A stretch of DNA of 64,000 nt from Desulfosporosinus fructosivorans (GCF_004766045.1 NZ_SPQQ01000002.1:620001-684000); one strand, 5' to 3'; shown: positions 44,327 through 53,712, counted from the stretch's first letter. The notes: a model not told the origin generated them from the sequence alone. Program-made: numbers and translations.

Positions 44327-45103
44327 TTACTTAATGGCTTTCAAAGTCTCTTCACGGATAAGCTCAAGCAACCGTGTCTTAAGACTTAAGAATTCTGAGC
44401 TGGTCTTAATGCAATAATCGCGAGGTCTAGGCAAATTCACTGGGATGTTTTCTTTTAAACGTCCGGGTCTAGCTGTCATGACATAGACCGAATCTGCCAA
44501 AAAGATGGACTCCTCCACATCATGCGTGATAAAGAGAATCGTCTTCTTTGATTCATCCCACGCCTTGAGCAGGATTTCCTGCATAATACTCCGAGTTTGA
44601 GCATCTAAGGCGCCAAACGGTTCATCCATTAAGAGTATTTCAGGGTCATTGGCCAACGCACGGGCAATCGCCACCCGCTGTTTCATTCCCCCAGATAATT
44701 GGATCGGATAGTGTTTCTCAAAACCGTTTAAGCCGATAAGTTCAAGATAATGTTGGGCCACCTCTGTACATTGTTTTTGAGAGATTCCCTTTAGTTTCAA
44801 TCCAAAAGCAATATTATCTTCCACGTTTAGCCAAGGATAAAGAGTATAAGATTGAAATACCATACCTCGATCCGGGCCAGGGCCTTTCACCTCATGTCCA
44901 TCAAGATACACAGTTCCTGAGCTTGGTTCCTCAAGTCCTGCCACGATTCTTAATATGGTGGACTTTCCACACCCTGAAGGTCCGAGGATCGTGATAAACT
45001 CTCCTTCTTTTACCTTAAAAGACGTGCGATCGAGGGCGACCATTTCGCCACCCTTGGAATTAAAGACTTTGCCCACCTGGTCAATGACAAGTTTATGCTC
45101 CAT
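44327..45103 (-). CDS. ABC transporter ATP-binding protein, nitrate/sulfonate/taurine type
   Basis: A 258-residue ATPase of the SsuB/TauB group. Walker [11 protein letters not shown]-loop [13 protein letters not shown], signature [10 protein letters not shown], Walker [13 protein letters not shown] and switch His in FITHDVEE. It is the last gene of the dehydrogenase-aminotransferase-importer operon and follows the permease gene with no gap. Confidence 0.93.
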   Translation of the reverse strand: MEHKLVIDQVGKVFNSKGGEMVALDRTSFKVKEGEFITILGPSGCGKSTILRIVAGLEEPSSGTVYLDGHEVKGPGPDRGMVFQSYTLYPWLNVEDNIAFGLKLKGISQKQCTEVAQHYLELIGLNGFEKHYPIQLSGGMKQRVAIARALANDPEILLMDEPFGALDAQTRSIMQEILLKAWDESKKTILFITHDVEESIFLADSVYVMTARPGRLKENIPVNLPRPRDYCIKTSSEFLSLKTRLLELIREETLKAIK

Positions 45104-45901
45104 TTACACTCCCTCCTTTCTCAGCCAAGAGAATGAAGTACGATAGATGACCTTGAAGAGAATGTCAGTAATCAGACCCATCAAGCCAATAATTATGATT
45201 CCCACAAAAATCTTATCCGGCCTTAAGAATCTAGAGGACTGCATAATCATATAACCTAAGCCACTCGACGCTCCGACGATTTCGGCTACAACCAAATACG
45301 TCCAAGCCCAGCCAAATGTGATTCTCAAAGTATCCACAATACCCGGAAGAGATGCAGGCAGGATCACTTTGCTAAAGATCTGCGCTTTACTTGCTCCCAA
45401 AGTATACGATACCTCGACTAACTCATTTTGGACATTCTTGGTCACATCCATAACCATCAGGGTTAACTGAAAAAACGTCCCAAAGAAAATTACGCTCATT
45501 TTTTCCCCTTCACCTAGACCAATCCACAAAATAAACAGGGGAATAAATGCTGTAGCAGGCATATAGCGAATAAAACCCAGTAAAGGCTCAAAAAACCCTT
45601 CCATGATTCGGAGTGTCCCCATCAGAGTCCCTAAGGGGACACCGATCAGGGCAGCAAGCAAAAAGCCTAAGCTCACCCTTGTAAAACTAATCCTAATATC
45701 CGTTAAGATATCCCCTTGAGAAAATAGATTGATAGCCGTGTCAATGACCTTACCGGGACTCGGAAGAAATAGCGGATTCACTATTCCAGTATAACTAAGA
45801 ATTGACCACACCAGAATAAATAATAGGAAGGCCAAGAGGCCTGCGGAAGTATATAAACCTTTTGAAATTTCCTTTTTCGGAGCAAAAATATTTTTCCACA
45901 T
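45104..45901 (-). CDS. ABC transporter permease, nitrate/sulfonate/taurine type
   Basis: A 265-residue inner-membrane permease of the SsuC/TauC group with about six helices. The conserved coupling loop is EVSYTLGASKAQIFSKVILPASLPGI. It works with the ATPase downstream and the binding lipoprotein upstream. Confidence 0.93.
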   Translation of the reverse strand: MWKNIFAPKKEISKGLYTSAGLLAFLLFILVWSILSYTGIVNPLFLPSPGKVIDTAINLFSQGDILTDIRISFTRVSLGFLLAALIGVPLGTLMGTLRIMEGFFEPLLGFIRYMPATAFIPLFILWIGLGEGEKMSVIFFGTFFQLTLMVMDVTKNVQNELVEVSYTLGASKAQIFSKVILPASLPGIVDTLRITFGWAWTYLVVAEIVGASSGLGYMIMQSSRFLRPDKIFVGIIIIGLMGLITDILFKVIYRTSFSWLRKEGV

Positions 45902-45978
45902 CGCTACTCCCCCTTTCCAGGTGTTTTAAGGTGTTTTAAGTACCCGGTTTCCAAGACGCCGCTATGACCATAGACGTT

Positions 45979-46011
45979 AAATAAGGAGGCCCTTCCGGGC
46001 ACTCCTTATTT
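45979..46011 (-). terminator. Intra-operon hairpin between binding-protein and permease genes
   Basis: AAATAAGGAG (45979-45988) pairs with CTCCTTATTT (46002-46011), with GCCC...GGGC extending the stem. No T-run follows, so it probably reduces permease expression relative to the binding protein rather than ending transcription fully. Confidence 0.6.
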
Positions 46012-46016
46012 CATTC

Positions 46017-47027
46017 CTAAAGTCCTTCAACAAACTTGGAATTGATAACACTTTCCGGAGTAATGGCTTTATCGATTAGTTTTTGCTCTAAGTAGAAGTC
46101 AATGTCACTCTTTGTTGCTTGATAGATAGAACCTTGCTTGGCACTTGTTCCAAACATTTTTTGATTGTCCTCTTTATTAAGGAACTTAAGACCTGGAACC
46201 GTAGCTGTGAACTCTTTTAAGTCGATTTTTAAGCCTTTAGCCATAATCTGATCTGATTCGTCCTTATTAGCTTTCCAATAGTCCATGGCTTCTGCCATTG
46301 CAGCTACAAAGGCTTTGACATCATCCGGACGTTTTTCAATCACTTCTGTTCTAAAGCTAATGCTATCTAGGATAATCCCTGGAAGATCCTTCGTGGAAAC
46401 TAACACTTTACCATTGGCACTTGCCCCTTTGGACAGCCAAGGCTCCCAAGTGACCGCTGCATCAATTTTCCCAGCAACAAAAGCGGCTCCGGCATCCCCA
46501 GCTGACATGGGTACCACTTCAACATCCTTCTCTGTTAAACCAGCTTGCTTTAAGACTGTTAGCATCAACAAATGACTTGTAGAACCAACCTCAAAGGCTA
46601 CCTTCTTCCCTTTTAAGTCAGCAGCAGATTGAATTTCTTTCTTGACCAGGATTCCGTCCCCACCGTAGGAATCATCTAAAAGCCAGACAACTTGAACAGG
46701 AACTCCCGAGGCTGCTAGGGTAACCTGAACGTCTTGGGCTGTCGCCATACCATCAATTTTACCGCCAGCTAAAGCTTGCTTACGCTCTGCTAACCCTTCA
46801 ACGATCGTTAACTCGACATCAACCCCATGTTTTTTAAATAACCCTTTCTCTTGGGCCAGGAATAATGGGCCATAACCAGTCCAGGTTGGTAAAGTAACTT
46901 TCAATGGGGTTTTTTGAGCGGTTCCTTGCGTATCTTTGGATTGCTCTTTGGCAGCATTTGTTGCACCACAACCTGCTAAACTTAGAATCAGAACCAGTGA
47001 TAAAATGAGGGCTGCAATTTTTTTCAT
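46017..47027 (-). CDS. ABC transporter substrate-binding lipoprotein, SsuA/TauA type
   Basis: A 336-residue lipoprotein (signal ending LSLAGC). The mature part begins LKVTLPTWTGYGPLFLAQEKGLFKKHGVDVEL, typical of the NMT1/SsuA-like group that binds sulfonates, nitrate, thiamine precursors or related compounds, with AGKIDAAVTWEPWLS as a second landmark. The ligand is unknown; the neighbouring aminotransferase and alcohol dehydrogenase genes suggest an amino-bearing compound. Confidence 0.92.
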   Translation of the reverse strand: MKKIAALILSLVLILSLAGCGATNAAKEQSKDTQGTAQKTPLKVTLPTWTGYGPLFLAQEKGLFKKHGVDVELTIVEGLAERKQALAGGKIDGMATAQDVQVTLAASGVPVQVVWLLDDSYGGDGILVKKEIQSAADLKGKKVAFEVGSTSHLLMLTVLKQAGLTEKDVEVVPMSAGDAGAAFVAGKIDAAVTWEPWLSKGASANGKVLVSTKDLPGIILDSISFRTEVIEKRPDDVKAFVAAMAEAMDYWKANKDESDQIMAKGLKIDLKEFTATVPGLKFLNKEDNQKMFGTSAKQGSIYQATKSDIDFYLEQKLIDKAITPESVINSKFVEGL

Positions 47028-47088
47028 GGTCTTTTCTCCTTTCCTTTTGGGGACTCATTGAATGCTTAATAAATTTGAAAGTGAACTT

Positions 47089-48201
47089 TTACACTTGGGT
47101 CATTATATCTTTTAAGGAGTTAACAAAGGCCAGTACTTCCTCGTGCTTCCCTACAGATACCCGAATGGCTGTATCCAACCCGTAACCCTTCAAAGTTCTC
47201 ACGATCACGCCGTGCTCGGCTAACTTTTGGAATATCAAGTCACTATCAAGTTTGGTATCGAAGTAAACAAAATTGGCATTGCTTTTCAAATAGGGTAATC
47301 CCAGCAATTCGAAGACTTCATACATCATTTCTTTACCCTGATGATTGAGCGCCTTCGCTTTCTGAAGATGTTCAACATCATCTAAGCTGGCTAAGGCTCC
47401 CGCCTGTACGACTGCATTGACATTAAACGGTGGGCGAACATGATTGATAGCCTCGATCACTTCCATCGTCCCAATACCGTATCCAAGTCGTGCGCCAGCC
47501 AAAGAATGAGCCTTTGAAAAAGTACGGACCACGAACAGGAATTTATGCTCGTTCAAATAACGAACACCGGATTCAAATTTGGGTGAAACCGCATATTCTT
47601 GGTAGGCCTCGTCAATTATGACCAGAATAGGATCCGGTATTTGACTTAAAAAGTTCATAAGCTCGGTTTTCGGAATTATTGTACCTGTTGGATTGTTGGG
47701 ATTACACAAAAAGATGGCCTTGGTTTTGGAGGTTATTTTACTGAGGATATCATCTAAGTTATAGGAGAGGTCGTCTTTCATTACCGAAAAGATCGGTGTA
47801 GCTCCCATTAGATTCGCCGCTGCAAGGTATTGAATGAAACTCAGTTTTGGGATGATGACCTCATCCTCTGGCTCCAAAAAGGTTTGGGCGATAAGAATGA
47901 TCATCTCATCGGCACCATTGGAAAGAATAACCTGCTCTGGGCTGACTCCCTCGACCTCAGCGATTTTCTTCATAATCGAATCCCCTGCTGAGCTGGGATA
48001 AAGGTTCAGATTGTAGAGTGAATCCGTCATCGCTTGGATTACTTTAGGTGATGGACCTAAGGGACTTTCATTGAAGGATAACTTGTAAACGGTTTCCTTC
48101 CCTAGTACCGCTTTAATTTCTTCAACTGGTAAATCCGCTAGCCCGCACTTATAAGGGGTTAACTTAGGATAAACTTTGCGGACGATGTTGTTTACGTTCA
48201 T
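47089..48201 (-). CDS. HisC-like class I/II PLP aminotransferase
   Basis: A 370-residue PLP enzyme of the histidinol-phosphate aminotransferase type. CNPNNPTGTIIPK and the Schiff-base Lys in RTFSKAHSLAGARLGYG are present, with FNVNAVVQAGALASL and the C-terminal RVSVGKHEE. The ATG overlaps the dehydrogenase stop by 4 bases (48198-48201). No his genes are nearby, so the substrate is probably not histidinol phosphate but the compound brought in by the importer (inference). Confidence 0.9.
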   Translation of the reverse strand: MNVNNIVRKVYPKLTPYKCGLADLPVEEIKAVLGKETVYKLSFNESPLGPSPKVIQAMTDSLYNLNLYPSSAGDSIMKKIAEVEGVSPEQVILSNGADEMIILIAQTFLEPEDEVIIPKLSFIQYLAAANLMGATPIFSVMKDDLSYNLDDILSKITSKTKAIFLCNPNNPTGTIIPKTELMNFLSQIPDPILVIIDEAYQEYAVSPKFESGVRYLNEHKFLFVVRTFSKAHSLAGARLGYGIGTMEVIEAINHVRPPFNVNAVVQAGALASLDDVEHLQKAKALNHQGKEMMYEVFELLGLPYLKSNANFVYFDTKLDSDLIFQKLAEHGVIVRTLKGYGLDTAIRVSVGKHEEVLAFVNSLKDIMTQV

Positions 48202-49304
48202 AGGCTTCTCTCCTTCTCCGAGCGCCCCAATTGATCCGCACGATGTATTCCATCGGTTACCATTTGAGGAGTCACTGCAAAGGGCATATTAGCCATATCC
48301 TCAATTTCAACGGTAACACTGCCAAGTGTTTTCCATTGCTCTTCCGTAATAAGAGAGGTATCAATCCCCATCTCGCCTAAGGTACTGGGTAAATTAACTT
48401 GTTTATAATAAGAAATCACTTCGAGAATTTCTTCATCTGGACGACCTTCGAGCGCCAATTGGGTCAATATTCCAAACGCAACAATTTCTCCGTGGTATAC
48501 CTCATGAACTTCTGGAAAAATAGTGAGTCCTGAATAGACGGCATGCGCTGCGGCGGTCCGGCAATCATCTCCACCGTAGTTGCTGATACTACCACTTACT
48601 ACGATAATAGCGTCGATAACGTCTTCGAGTTCACTTGAAATGACCCTCTTATCGATCGACTCCGCGGCACTTTTTCCTTCTTTCAATAAGAGTTCATAAA
48701 CAAATCGAGCTAAGGCAACGGCGCCGCAGTTAAAAGCATTCGGTGCTGCTTTTTGATTTGCAGCCTTGGATTCAAACCATTTTGCTATCGTATCACCGAT
48801 CCCAGACGTCAAATAGCGAACGGGCGCTTCGAGAATAACCTGCGTGTCGACAACGATAAGATCTGGGCTTTTGGATTTACGACTGATCTCAAGATACTCT
48901 CCCTGATCGTCGTAAAGAATGGATATGCAAGTCGCTGCCGCACAAGTTGAGGCAATCGTGGGAATCGCGATCACTGGGAGGTTCAGTAAGAATCCCAACG
49001 CTTTAACAGTATCGATTGCTTTTCCGCCGCCAGCGACCAAAAGAACATCGGGATGAAACTCCACGACGCGATCTTTTAAGGTGTATATATTACTCTCACT
49101 ACATTCTCCCCCATACCAAATGGGGGGAAGTACCTCAATACCGTGTTGTTGAAGGGATTTGATGATTGGATCTGATACAAGACTTAGTGCTGTCTTTCCA
49201 CCAAAAAGGCAGGCTCTCTTGCCATAAGCAGCAACATATTCTCCGATTTGACCGATCAACCCAATACCTCGAATATAGTTGCCATGTCCTGAAACTGTTT
49301 TCAT
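48198..49304 (-). CDS. Iron-containing alcohol dehydrogenase (glycerol dehydrogenase-like)
   Basis: A 368-residue group III dehydrogenase. NAD-binding features are VAGGGKAIDTVKALG and IPTIASTCAAAT. Metal ligands can be read as Asp in GIGDTIAKWFE and His in AAAHAVYSGL and EVYHGEIVAFG. The start is ATG at 49304; the frame is open 18 codons further but those run through the likely promoter leader. The first gene of the operon, it would oxidise an alcohol or reduce an aldehyde linked to the aminotransferase step. The closest named relatives are glycerol or glycerol-1-phosphate dehydrogenases; activity cannot be fixed by eye. Confidence 0.88.
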   Translation of the reverse strand: MKTVSGHGNYIRGIGLIGQIGEYVAAYGKRACLFGGKTALSLVSDPIIKSLQQHGIEVLPPIWYGGECSESNIYTLKDRVVEFHPDVLLVAGGGKAIDTVKALGFLLNLPVIAIPTIASTCAAATCISILYDDQGEYLEISRKSKSPDLIVVDTQVILEAPVRYLTSGIGDTIAKWFESKAANQKAAPNAFNCGAVALARFVYELLLKEGKSAAESIDKRVISSELEDVIDAIIVVSGSISNYGGDDCRTAAAHAVYSGLTIFPEVHEVYHGEIVAFGILTQLALEGRPDEEILEVISYYKQVNLPSTLGEMGIDTSLITEEQWKTLGSVTVEIEDMANMPFAVTPQMVTDGIHRADQLGRSEKERSL

Positions 49305-49338
49305 AGCGCGCCCCCAACTGGTGAGTAAATTTATACAT

Positions 49339-49348
49339 TTACATGTAA
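49339..49348 (-). promoter_or_regulatory. Operator candidate for the dehydrogenase operon
   Basis: The palindrome TTACATGTAA, flanked on both sides by TTTATACA-like repeats (49331-49357), lies between the -10 box and the start codon, in the 5' leader. GntR-type proteins often use such sites. Confidence 0.45.
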
Positions 49349-49367
49349 CTTTATACAACCATTTTTT

Positions 49368-49396
49368 ATTCTACGAATATTCCTGTTATATGTCAA
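49368..49396 (-). promoter_or_regulatory. SigmaA-type promoter of the dehydrogenase operon
   Basis: On the minus strand TTGACA (49396-49391), a 17-base spacer and TAGAAT (49373-49368), close to the vegetative consensus. Transcription would start near 49361, 57 bases before the ATG. Confidence 0.8.
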
Positions 49397-49681
49397 CCAT
49401 TTTTTTCTCCAATCAGTCAGAATCCAATCCTCAGCTGCCCAAAACAAACAGACAGGCTGGCTATATCCAGCCGTTATTACCTGTAGTAGTTTTTGTGTTT
49501 AAAAGACCCATTGATGAAAACATTCACCAGAGCGGATATTGGTTGGTTAAAGAGCAAACTGACTATAACCCTTCCGCCACAACCGATTTGGTATCAATGA
49601 TAAGTTAGGGTACAATAAACTTTGTGAGGGAAAAATGAGTACGCGAATTAAAATTAAGACTAATATTAAGGAAGGTAATTT
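49397..49681. other. Gap before the TraB gene
   Basis: No gene seen; contains a small GGCTGG-CTATAT-CCAGCC hairpin near 49455. The TraB Shine-Dalgarno AAGGAAGG is at its right end. Confidence 0.5.
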
Positions 49682-50854
49682 ATGTTTGAAGAGAATGAAC
49701 ACATTACTAGAATAAATTTAGATGGTAAGGAATTTATCCTTATTGGAACTGCGCATGTATCAAAACACAGCGCAGAACTAGTGAAGAAAGTCATTGAATC
49801 CGAGAAACCAGACTCTGTTTGTATAGAATTAGATGAACCAAGATATCAAACGATTATTGACGGCAATAAGTGGAAAGAGACAGATATTTTTAAGATTATC
49901 AAAGAAAAGAAAGCCACTTTACTTTTAATCAACCTTGTCATCTCCTCCTTTCAAAAACGTATGGCCAAACAATTTGGTATTAATGCTGGACAAGAAATGA
50001 TTCAGGGGGCTGAATCAGCTAATGAGATCGGTGCAGCCTTAGTACTAGCTGATCGAAATATCCAAATAACCTTTTCTCGCATTTGGAATGGGGTTGGGTT
50101 ATGGGGAAAAGCCAAGCTTATTACGGCGATTTTCATTAGTATTTTCGATGATGAGGACATTTCAGAAGAGGAACTGGAAAAAATGAAATCTCAAGATATG
50201 CTAAATTCCATACTTAATGACTTCACGATCAACTTTCCTAAATTAAAGATTCCTCTAATTGATGAGCGAGATCAGTATTTATCCGAAAAAATCAAACAGG
50301 CTCCAGGGCCTAAGGTTGTTGCGGTCTTAGGAGCTGCACACATTCCGGGTATTAAAGAAGAAATAAAAAAAGAGCATGATTTAGCTCGTTTATCTGAAAT
50401 TCCTGCTAAATCTAAGGCTCTCAGTATCATCGGTTGGTCAATCCCGCTCCTTATTCTTGCGGTTATTGTCTATACCTTCATTGCCAATCCTACAGCGGGA
50501 GTCCAGCAAACCATAAGCTGGGTGCTATGGACCGGATCTTTTGCAGCGCTCGGAACTGCCCTTGCTTTTGGACATCCGCTTACCATTATTACTGCTTTTG
50601 TTGCAGCCCCAATAACCACCTTACATCCCCTTATTGCCGTTGGATTGTTCACGGGCATTGTACAAGCCTATCTCCGTCGACCCAGTGTAGGCGACTTTGA
50701 AAATCTTTCTGAGGACGTCTTTAGCCTTAAAGGTTTCTGGAATAATAAGGTGACTCGGATTCTCCTGATAGTTACTTTATCCAACTTAGGTGGCTCAATA
50801 GGAACTATCATTGGTGGAGCCGATGTCGTCCGTTTATTCCTGGAAAATTTATAG
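49682..50854 (+). CDS. TraB/PrgY family membrane protein
   Basis: A 390-residue protein. The N-terminal TraB domain carries FILIGTAHVSKHSAELVK, SVCIELDEPRYQ and VVAVLGAAHIPGI, the conserved motifs of the TIKI/TraB fold thought to be metal-dependent proteases. The C-terminal 140 residues hold about four membrane helices. PrgY, a plasmid-encoded relative, lowers the activity of a peptide pheromone; chromosomal copies are of unknown role. The ATG follows AAGGAAGG. It is a single plus-strand gene, and part of it is duplicated at 58267. Confidence 0.88.
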   Translation: MFEENEHITRINLDGKEFILIGTAHVSKHSAELVKKVIESEKPDSVCIELDEPRYQTIIDGNKWKETDIFKIIKEKKATLLLINLVISSFQKRMAKQFGINAGQEMIQGAESANEIGAALVLADRNIQITFSRIWNGVGLWGKAKLITAIFISIFDDEDISEEELEKMKSQDMLNSILNDFTINFPKLKIPLIDERDQYLSEKIKQAPGPKVVAVLGAAHIPGIKEEIKKEHDLARLSEIPAKSKALSIIGWSIPLLILAVIVYTFIANPTAGVQQTISWVLWTGSFAALGTALAFGHPLTIITAFVAAPITTLHPLIAVGLFTGIVQAYLRRPSVGDFENLSEDVFSLKGFWNNKVTRILLIVTLSNLGGSIGTIIGGADVVRLFLENL

Positions 50855-50855
50855 A

Positions 50856-50908
50856 GCCTTTAATAGCCTTTAATAGCCTTTAATAGCCTTTAATAGCCTT
50901 TAATAGCC
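50856..50908. repeat. 10-bp tandem repeat (GCCTTTAATA, about 5 copies)
   Basis: Five exact copies of GCCTTTAATA begin two bases after the TraB stop, ending in a degenerate copy. A second short repeat GGGGCTATT follows at about 50930-50975. Likely replication slippage. Confidence 0.9.
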
Positions 50909-51077
50909 GTCAATGGCGTCCTTAAAGCGGGGCTATTGGGGCTATTCTAGCTTATTGGGGCTATTCCGGCGACCCGTTCCTTGGGTCAAGGGTTCATATT
51001 TAAGATGTGTCTGCATTGATTCATGCAATCGAACCCACATTTCATCAATATTAGAAATAGCCACCCTGTGTTGTACT

Positions 51078-51626
51078 CTATTTTATCAGTTTGGAGAGTT
51101 CCCTGAACAGAGGTGTACCTGCTTGCTTCATCAAATCGAAAAATACTGTTTCTGTGTTAGTAACTACTGCTCCCATAGATGACATAAGGGATAACCCATT
51201 TAGGTAATTCCCCTTGGTTCTTGAACACACCGCATCACCCACTACGAAAACCTGGTAACCATTGGCAAGTAAATCCCTTACCGTTTGAAAAACACAAACA
51301 TGGGTTTCCATTCCGGTAATAATGATCTTCTTTCGTCCTAGCCCCTTTAGTGCCGAAGTTACCTCACTTGTACACCCTGAAAAGGAAGTCTTTTCATAGG
51401 TTAACGCTCCTTCGAGATTGTTACTTACCTCTGAAACAGTCTTCCCTAGACCTTTGGGGTATTGTTCTGTGACGATGATAGGAACACCTAATTTCTTGGC
51501 AACGGAAATGAGTGTATTGGTGTTTTGAATAACTTGTTCTCCGTATTTCATCGCAGGAACTAATCTGTCTTGGATATCGATTACCAATAGCACTACTTCG
51601 GCCTCTACTAGATCATATTTGTTCAA
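51078..51626 (-). CDS. Isochorismatase-like cysteine hydrolase
   Basis: A roughly 182-residue hydrolase. The catalytic triad is Asp in VIDIQDRLVPAM, Lys in YEKTSFSGC and Cys in ITGMETHVCVFQTVRDLLANGY, with a cis-peptide region GME. The family includes YcaC and nicotinamidase-like enzymes that hydrolyse amides or vinyl ethers. The start is TTG at 51626, eight bases after AAAGGAG. It follows a small unknown gene by 21 bases. A 70-bp piece of its 3' end is duplicated at 58286. Confidence 0.9.
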   Translation of the reverse strand: MNKYDLVEAEVVLLVIDIQDRLVPAMKYGEQVIQNTNTLISVAKKLGVPIIVTEQYPKGLGKTVSEVSNNLEGALTYEKTSFSGCTSEVTSALKGLGRKKIIITGMETHVCVFQTVRDLLANGYQVFVVGDAVCSRTKGNYLNGLSLMSSMGAVVTNTETVFFDLMKQAGTPLFRELSKLIK

Positions 51627-51647
51627 GGTTAACACTCCTTTCCAATA

Positions 51648-51899
51648 TTATTCGGACAAAATTCTTAAAGCATCATCGAGCGCGAGCAGGTATCGTGATG
51701 GCAAGTCATGAACCGTTTCCCGGATTTGTTTAAAGGCCCTTCGATGCGCATCCAAAGCTTGGGTGTCCTGGGGGTAACAGGAGTCCACCACTTTGACTAG
51801 AGCATTAGCCTCTTCGGCATGCCCATTCTGGCTGAGATAATCATACAGAGGAAGTGCAAATTTTAATACATCACCCTGAGTTCTAATTGTAAAAGACAT
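51648..51899 (-). CDS. Small hypothetical protein
   Basis: An 83-residue soluble, helical protein (MSFTIRTQGDVLKFALPLYD...) with a clear GGAGG before the ATG. I recognise no family. It is transcribed just ahead of the isochorismatase-like gene and probably with it. Confidence 0.65.
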   Translation of the reverse strand: MSFTIRTQGDVLKFALPLYDYLSQNGHAEEANALVKVVDSCYPQDTQALDAHRRAFKQIRETVHDLPSRYLLALDDALRILSE

Positions 51900-52396
51900 T
51901 CAAGAAACCTCCACTTCAAGTATTAAATCAAACTATTATACCCTTATTCTACTGCAGTTTCATGACAGGACATAATTTTTTAGCCATATTTAACGACACA
52001 AAAAAAACTTTTGCGACGACTAAATCCCTGACTAGCAACGATCTTCAATTCTTTGCTAATCTCAAAACAAGAGATCATTAGGATTGACTTCTTAAGATCT
52101 TAAAATATTCGCCATTCCACATGCTGGCCGAGGAAGGCAACCGTAAAGTAATAAGGGGTTCCATTTTGGAGTTGAAAAATAAATTTAACACGTAAAATCG
52201 CAGATTTTCAGCACTTTATTAGCATACAAAATCGCAAGTTTTCAGCAAAAAATTAGCCACAGATTTGGCGTTGCCAAATTGTGGCTAATTTTATTTTGGG
52301 CTGGTAGAACCCTTTATATCGATTACTTTTGTCAAAATAAAACGTAAGGCCACTTACAATTTTCTATGTAAATGACCCTTTTATAATTAATTATAT
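51900..52396. other. 500-base gap with direct repeat
   Basis: No gene. Two 30-35 base direct repeats (AAAATCGCAGATTTTCAGC... at about 52194 and ACAAAATCGCAAGTTTTCAGC at about 52226) precede the terminator. GAAGGCAACCGTAAAGTAAT near 52133 recurs near 60325. Confidence 0.6.
52246..52290 (-). terminator. Terminator of the MarR-nitroreductase operon
   Basis: TTAGCCACA.ATTTGGC-GTT-GCCAAAT.GTGGCTAA (52253-52289) with T-rich flanks on both strands; on the minus strand TTTTTT follows. Confidence 0.88.
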
Positions 52397-53035
52397 TCAA
52401 ATAAACCAAGTAGTTACTTCATCAACTGAAGCAATTGCTGGTTGAGGTGGATTTTGAGCAGGATATCCTATTGCACAACCATCCAATCTACACTCACCCA
52501 TAGGGAGATTTAACAAACTGCAAAACTCGCTGTCCTGCTCCATTTGACTCGTTATTGATACCAGATGGAAGCCAAGTCCGAGCGATGTAGCCTTTAACCA
52601 CATATTTTCCATACAGTAAGAGATGGACTGGTGCTGTACATCCGGAATACCTTTCTTTTCAGCAACAACAATATAATATGGTGCGCTACCGATACCTAAA
52701 GGGCCTTGTTGCGCAGTCATTTCTAAACGTTTTAAAAATCCTTGACCTTGAGTTTGTAGAAATGGATTGGTATTCATCTGCGACTTAAATTGTTCTGCAA
52801 AGGCAGCAGCCTTCTTTCTAACAACGTACGCTAGTTGAGTAAGGAGCGGATTATTACGAGAAATTACAACAAATTTGCGTCCATCCTTTCCTGTGTTAGC
52901 TAAAGCAGCAAAAGGTGCTAATACACCAGCTTGAATAATTGCTTCGATATCCTCTTTGGCAGGTGTTTCAGCAGTAAACATACGAATTGAGCGACGGGAT
53001 TTGAAGACTTCATCCAAATTTTGATTGATAGGCAT
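52397..53035 (-). CDS. Nitroreductase-family protein
   Basis: A 212-residue FMN-dependent reductase. FKSRRSIRMFTAETPAKEDIEAIIQAGVLAPFAALANT is the N-terminal FMN-binding region, and MENMWLKATSLGLGFHLVSIT is the middle helix. It likely reduces quinones or nitro compounds with NAD(P)H. It lies three bases after a MarR regulator gene, which probably controls it. Confidence 0.9.
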   Translation of the reverse strand: MPINQNLDEVFKSRRSIRMFTAETPAKEDIEAIIQAGVLAPFAALANTGKDGRKFVVISRNNPLLTQLAYVVRKKAAAFAEQFKSQMNTNPFLQTQGQGFLKRLEMTAQQGPLGIGSAPYYIVVAEKKGIPDVQHQSISYCMENMWLKATSLGLGFHLVSITSQMEQDSEFCSLLNLPMGECRLDGCAIGYPAQNPPQPAIASVDEVTTWFI

Positions 53036-53038
53036 TTA

Positions 53039-53569
53039 CTATTCCTCCTTGGGTTCATTTGTTATAGGAAAATTTTTTGTCAAAATATTTAGTAAAGAGG
53101 TTAATTCTTTCAATTGAGTTTCATCAAGGCTGGACATTAGCTTAGCGGTCATTGAATAGTGAACAGGCAAAATCCTTTCCAATAGGTCTAATCCTTTCGG
53201 ACTTAACCGAACTAAATATCCTCTCCGGTCATTAGGGTTGGGGGCTTTTTCGATAAAACCTTGATTTTCAAGGCCGCTTATTAATCCTGTCATAGTTGCT
53301 TTTGTTACTTCCGCTTTAATGCTCAGTGATACTGGTGACAATTGATAGTCGCTCTGTCTATATAAAAGCATTAAAATCGTAAATTTTCCTTCAGAAATAC
53401 CGTAAGTAGCAAAATGCTTGTCATATACTTCTGATATCTCAGAGGCTGTTCTAAGTAGCGCTATGCAACTTTCAACAGCATTGATATTTAGACCAGAAAA
53501 TTGCTTAGAATATTTATTCAGAATTTCACGTTGTGGTAAATCTCTAAGACTAAATTTAAAGCCTTCCAT
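53039..53569 (-). CDS. MarR-family transcriptional regulator
   Basis: A 176-residue winged-helix repressor. The recognition helix region is LSPVSLSIKAEVTKATMTGLISGLENQGFIEKAPNPNDRRGYLVRLSPKG, with the DRR wing. The ATG follows AGGAGG. The promoter upstream contains a dyad that it probably binds, giving autoregulation of itself and the nitroreductase. Confidence 0.93.
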   Translation of the reverse strand: MEGFKFSLRDLPQREILNKYSKQFSGLNINAVESCIALLRTASEISEVYDKHFATYGISEGKFTILMLLYRQSDYQLSPVSLSIKAEVTKATMTGLISGLENQGFIEKAPNPNDRRGYLVRLSPKGLDLLERILPVHYSMTAKLMSSLDETQLKELTSLLNILTKNFPITNEPKEE

Positions 53570-53588
53570 AGTTAACCTCCTAATTTAT

Positions 53589-53617
53589 ATAGTAAGGCTC
53601 CTTACTTGTTTTGTCAA
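53589..53617 (-). promoter_or_regulatory. Promoter with overlapping MarR operator
   Basis: On the minus strand TTGACA (53617-53612), a 17-base spacer and TACTAT (53594-53589). The dyad AGTAAGG-CT-CCTTACT (53591-53606) covers the spacer and -10 box, so bound repressor would block RNA polymerase. Confidence 0.85.
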
Positions 53618-53712
53618 GATCTATTTATAACAACTTTATAGCTTTCTGAGGAAAGCAAATGGCGATGTTTAGCGTTAAATTATCGCTTGGCATTTTGTTA
53701 GAATCTTCTTTC

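Noticed and set aside
50856..50908. CRISPR array
   Set aside because: The 10-bp units are directly adjacent with no spacers, so this is a simple tandem repeat.
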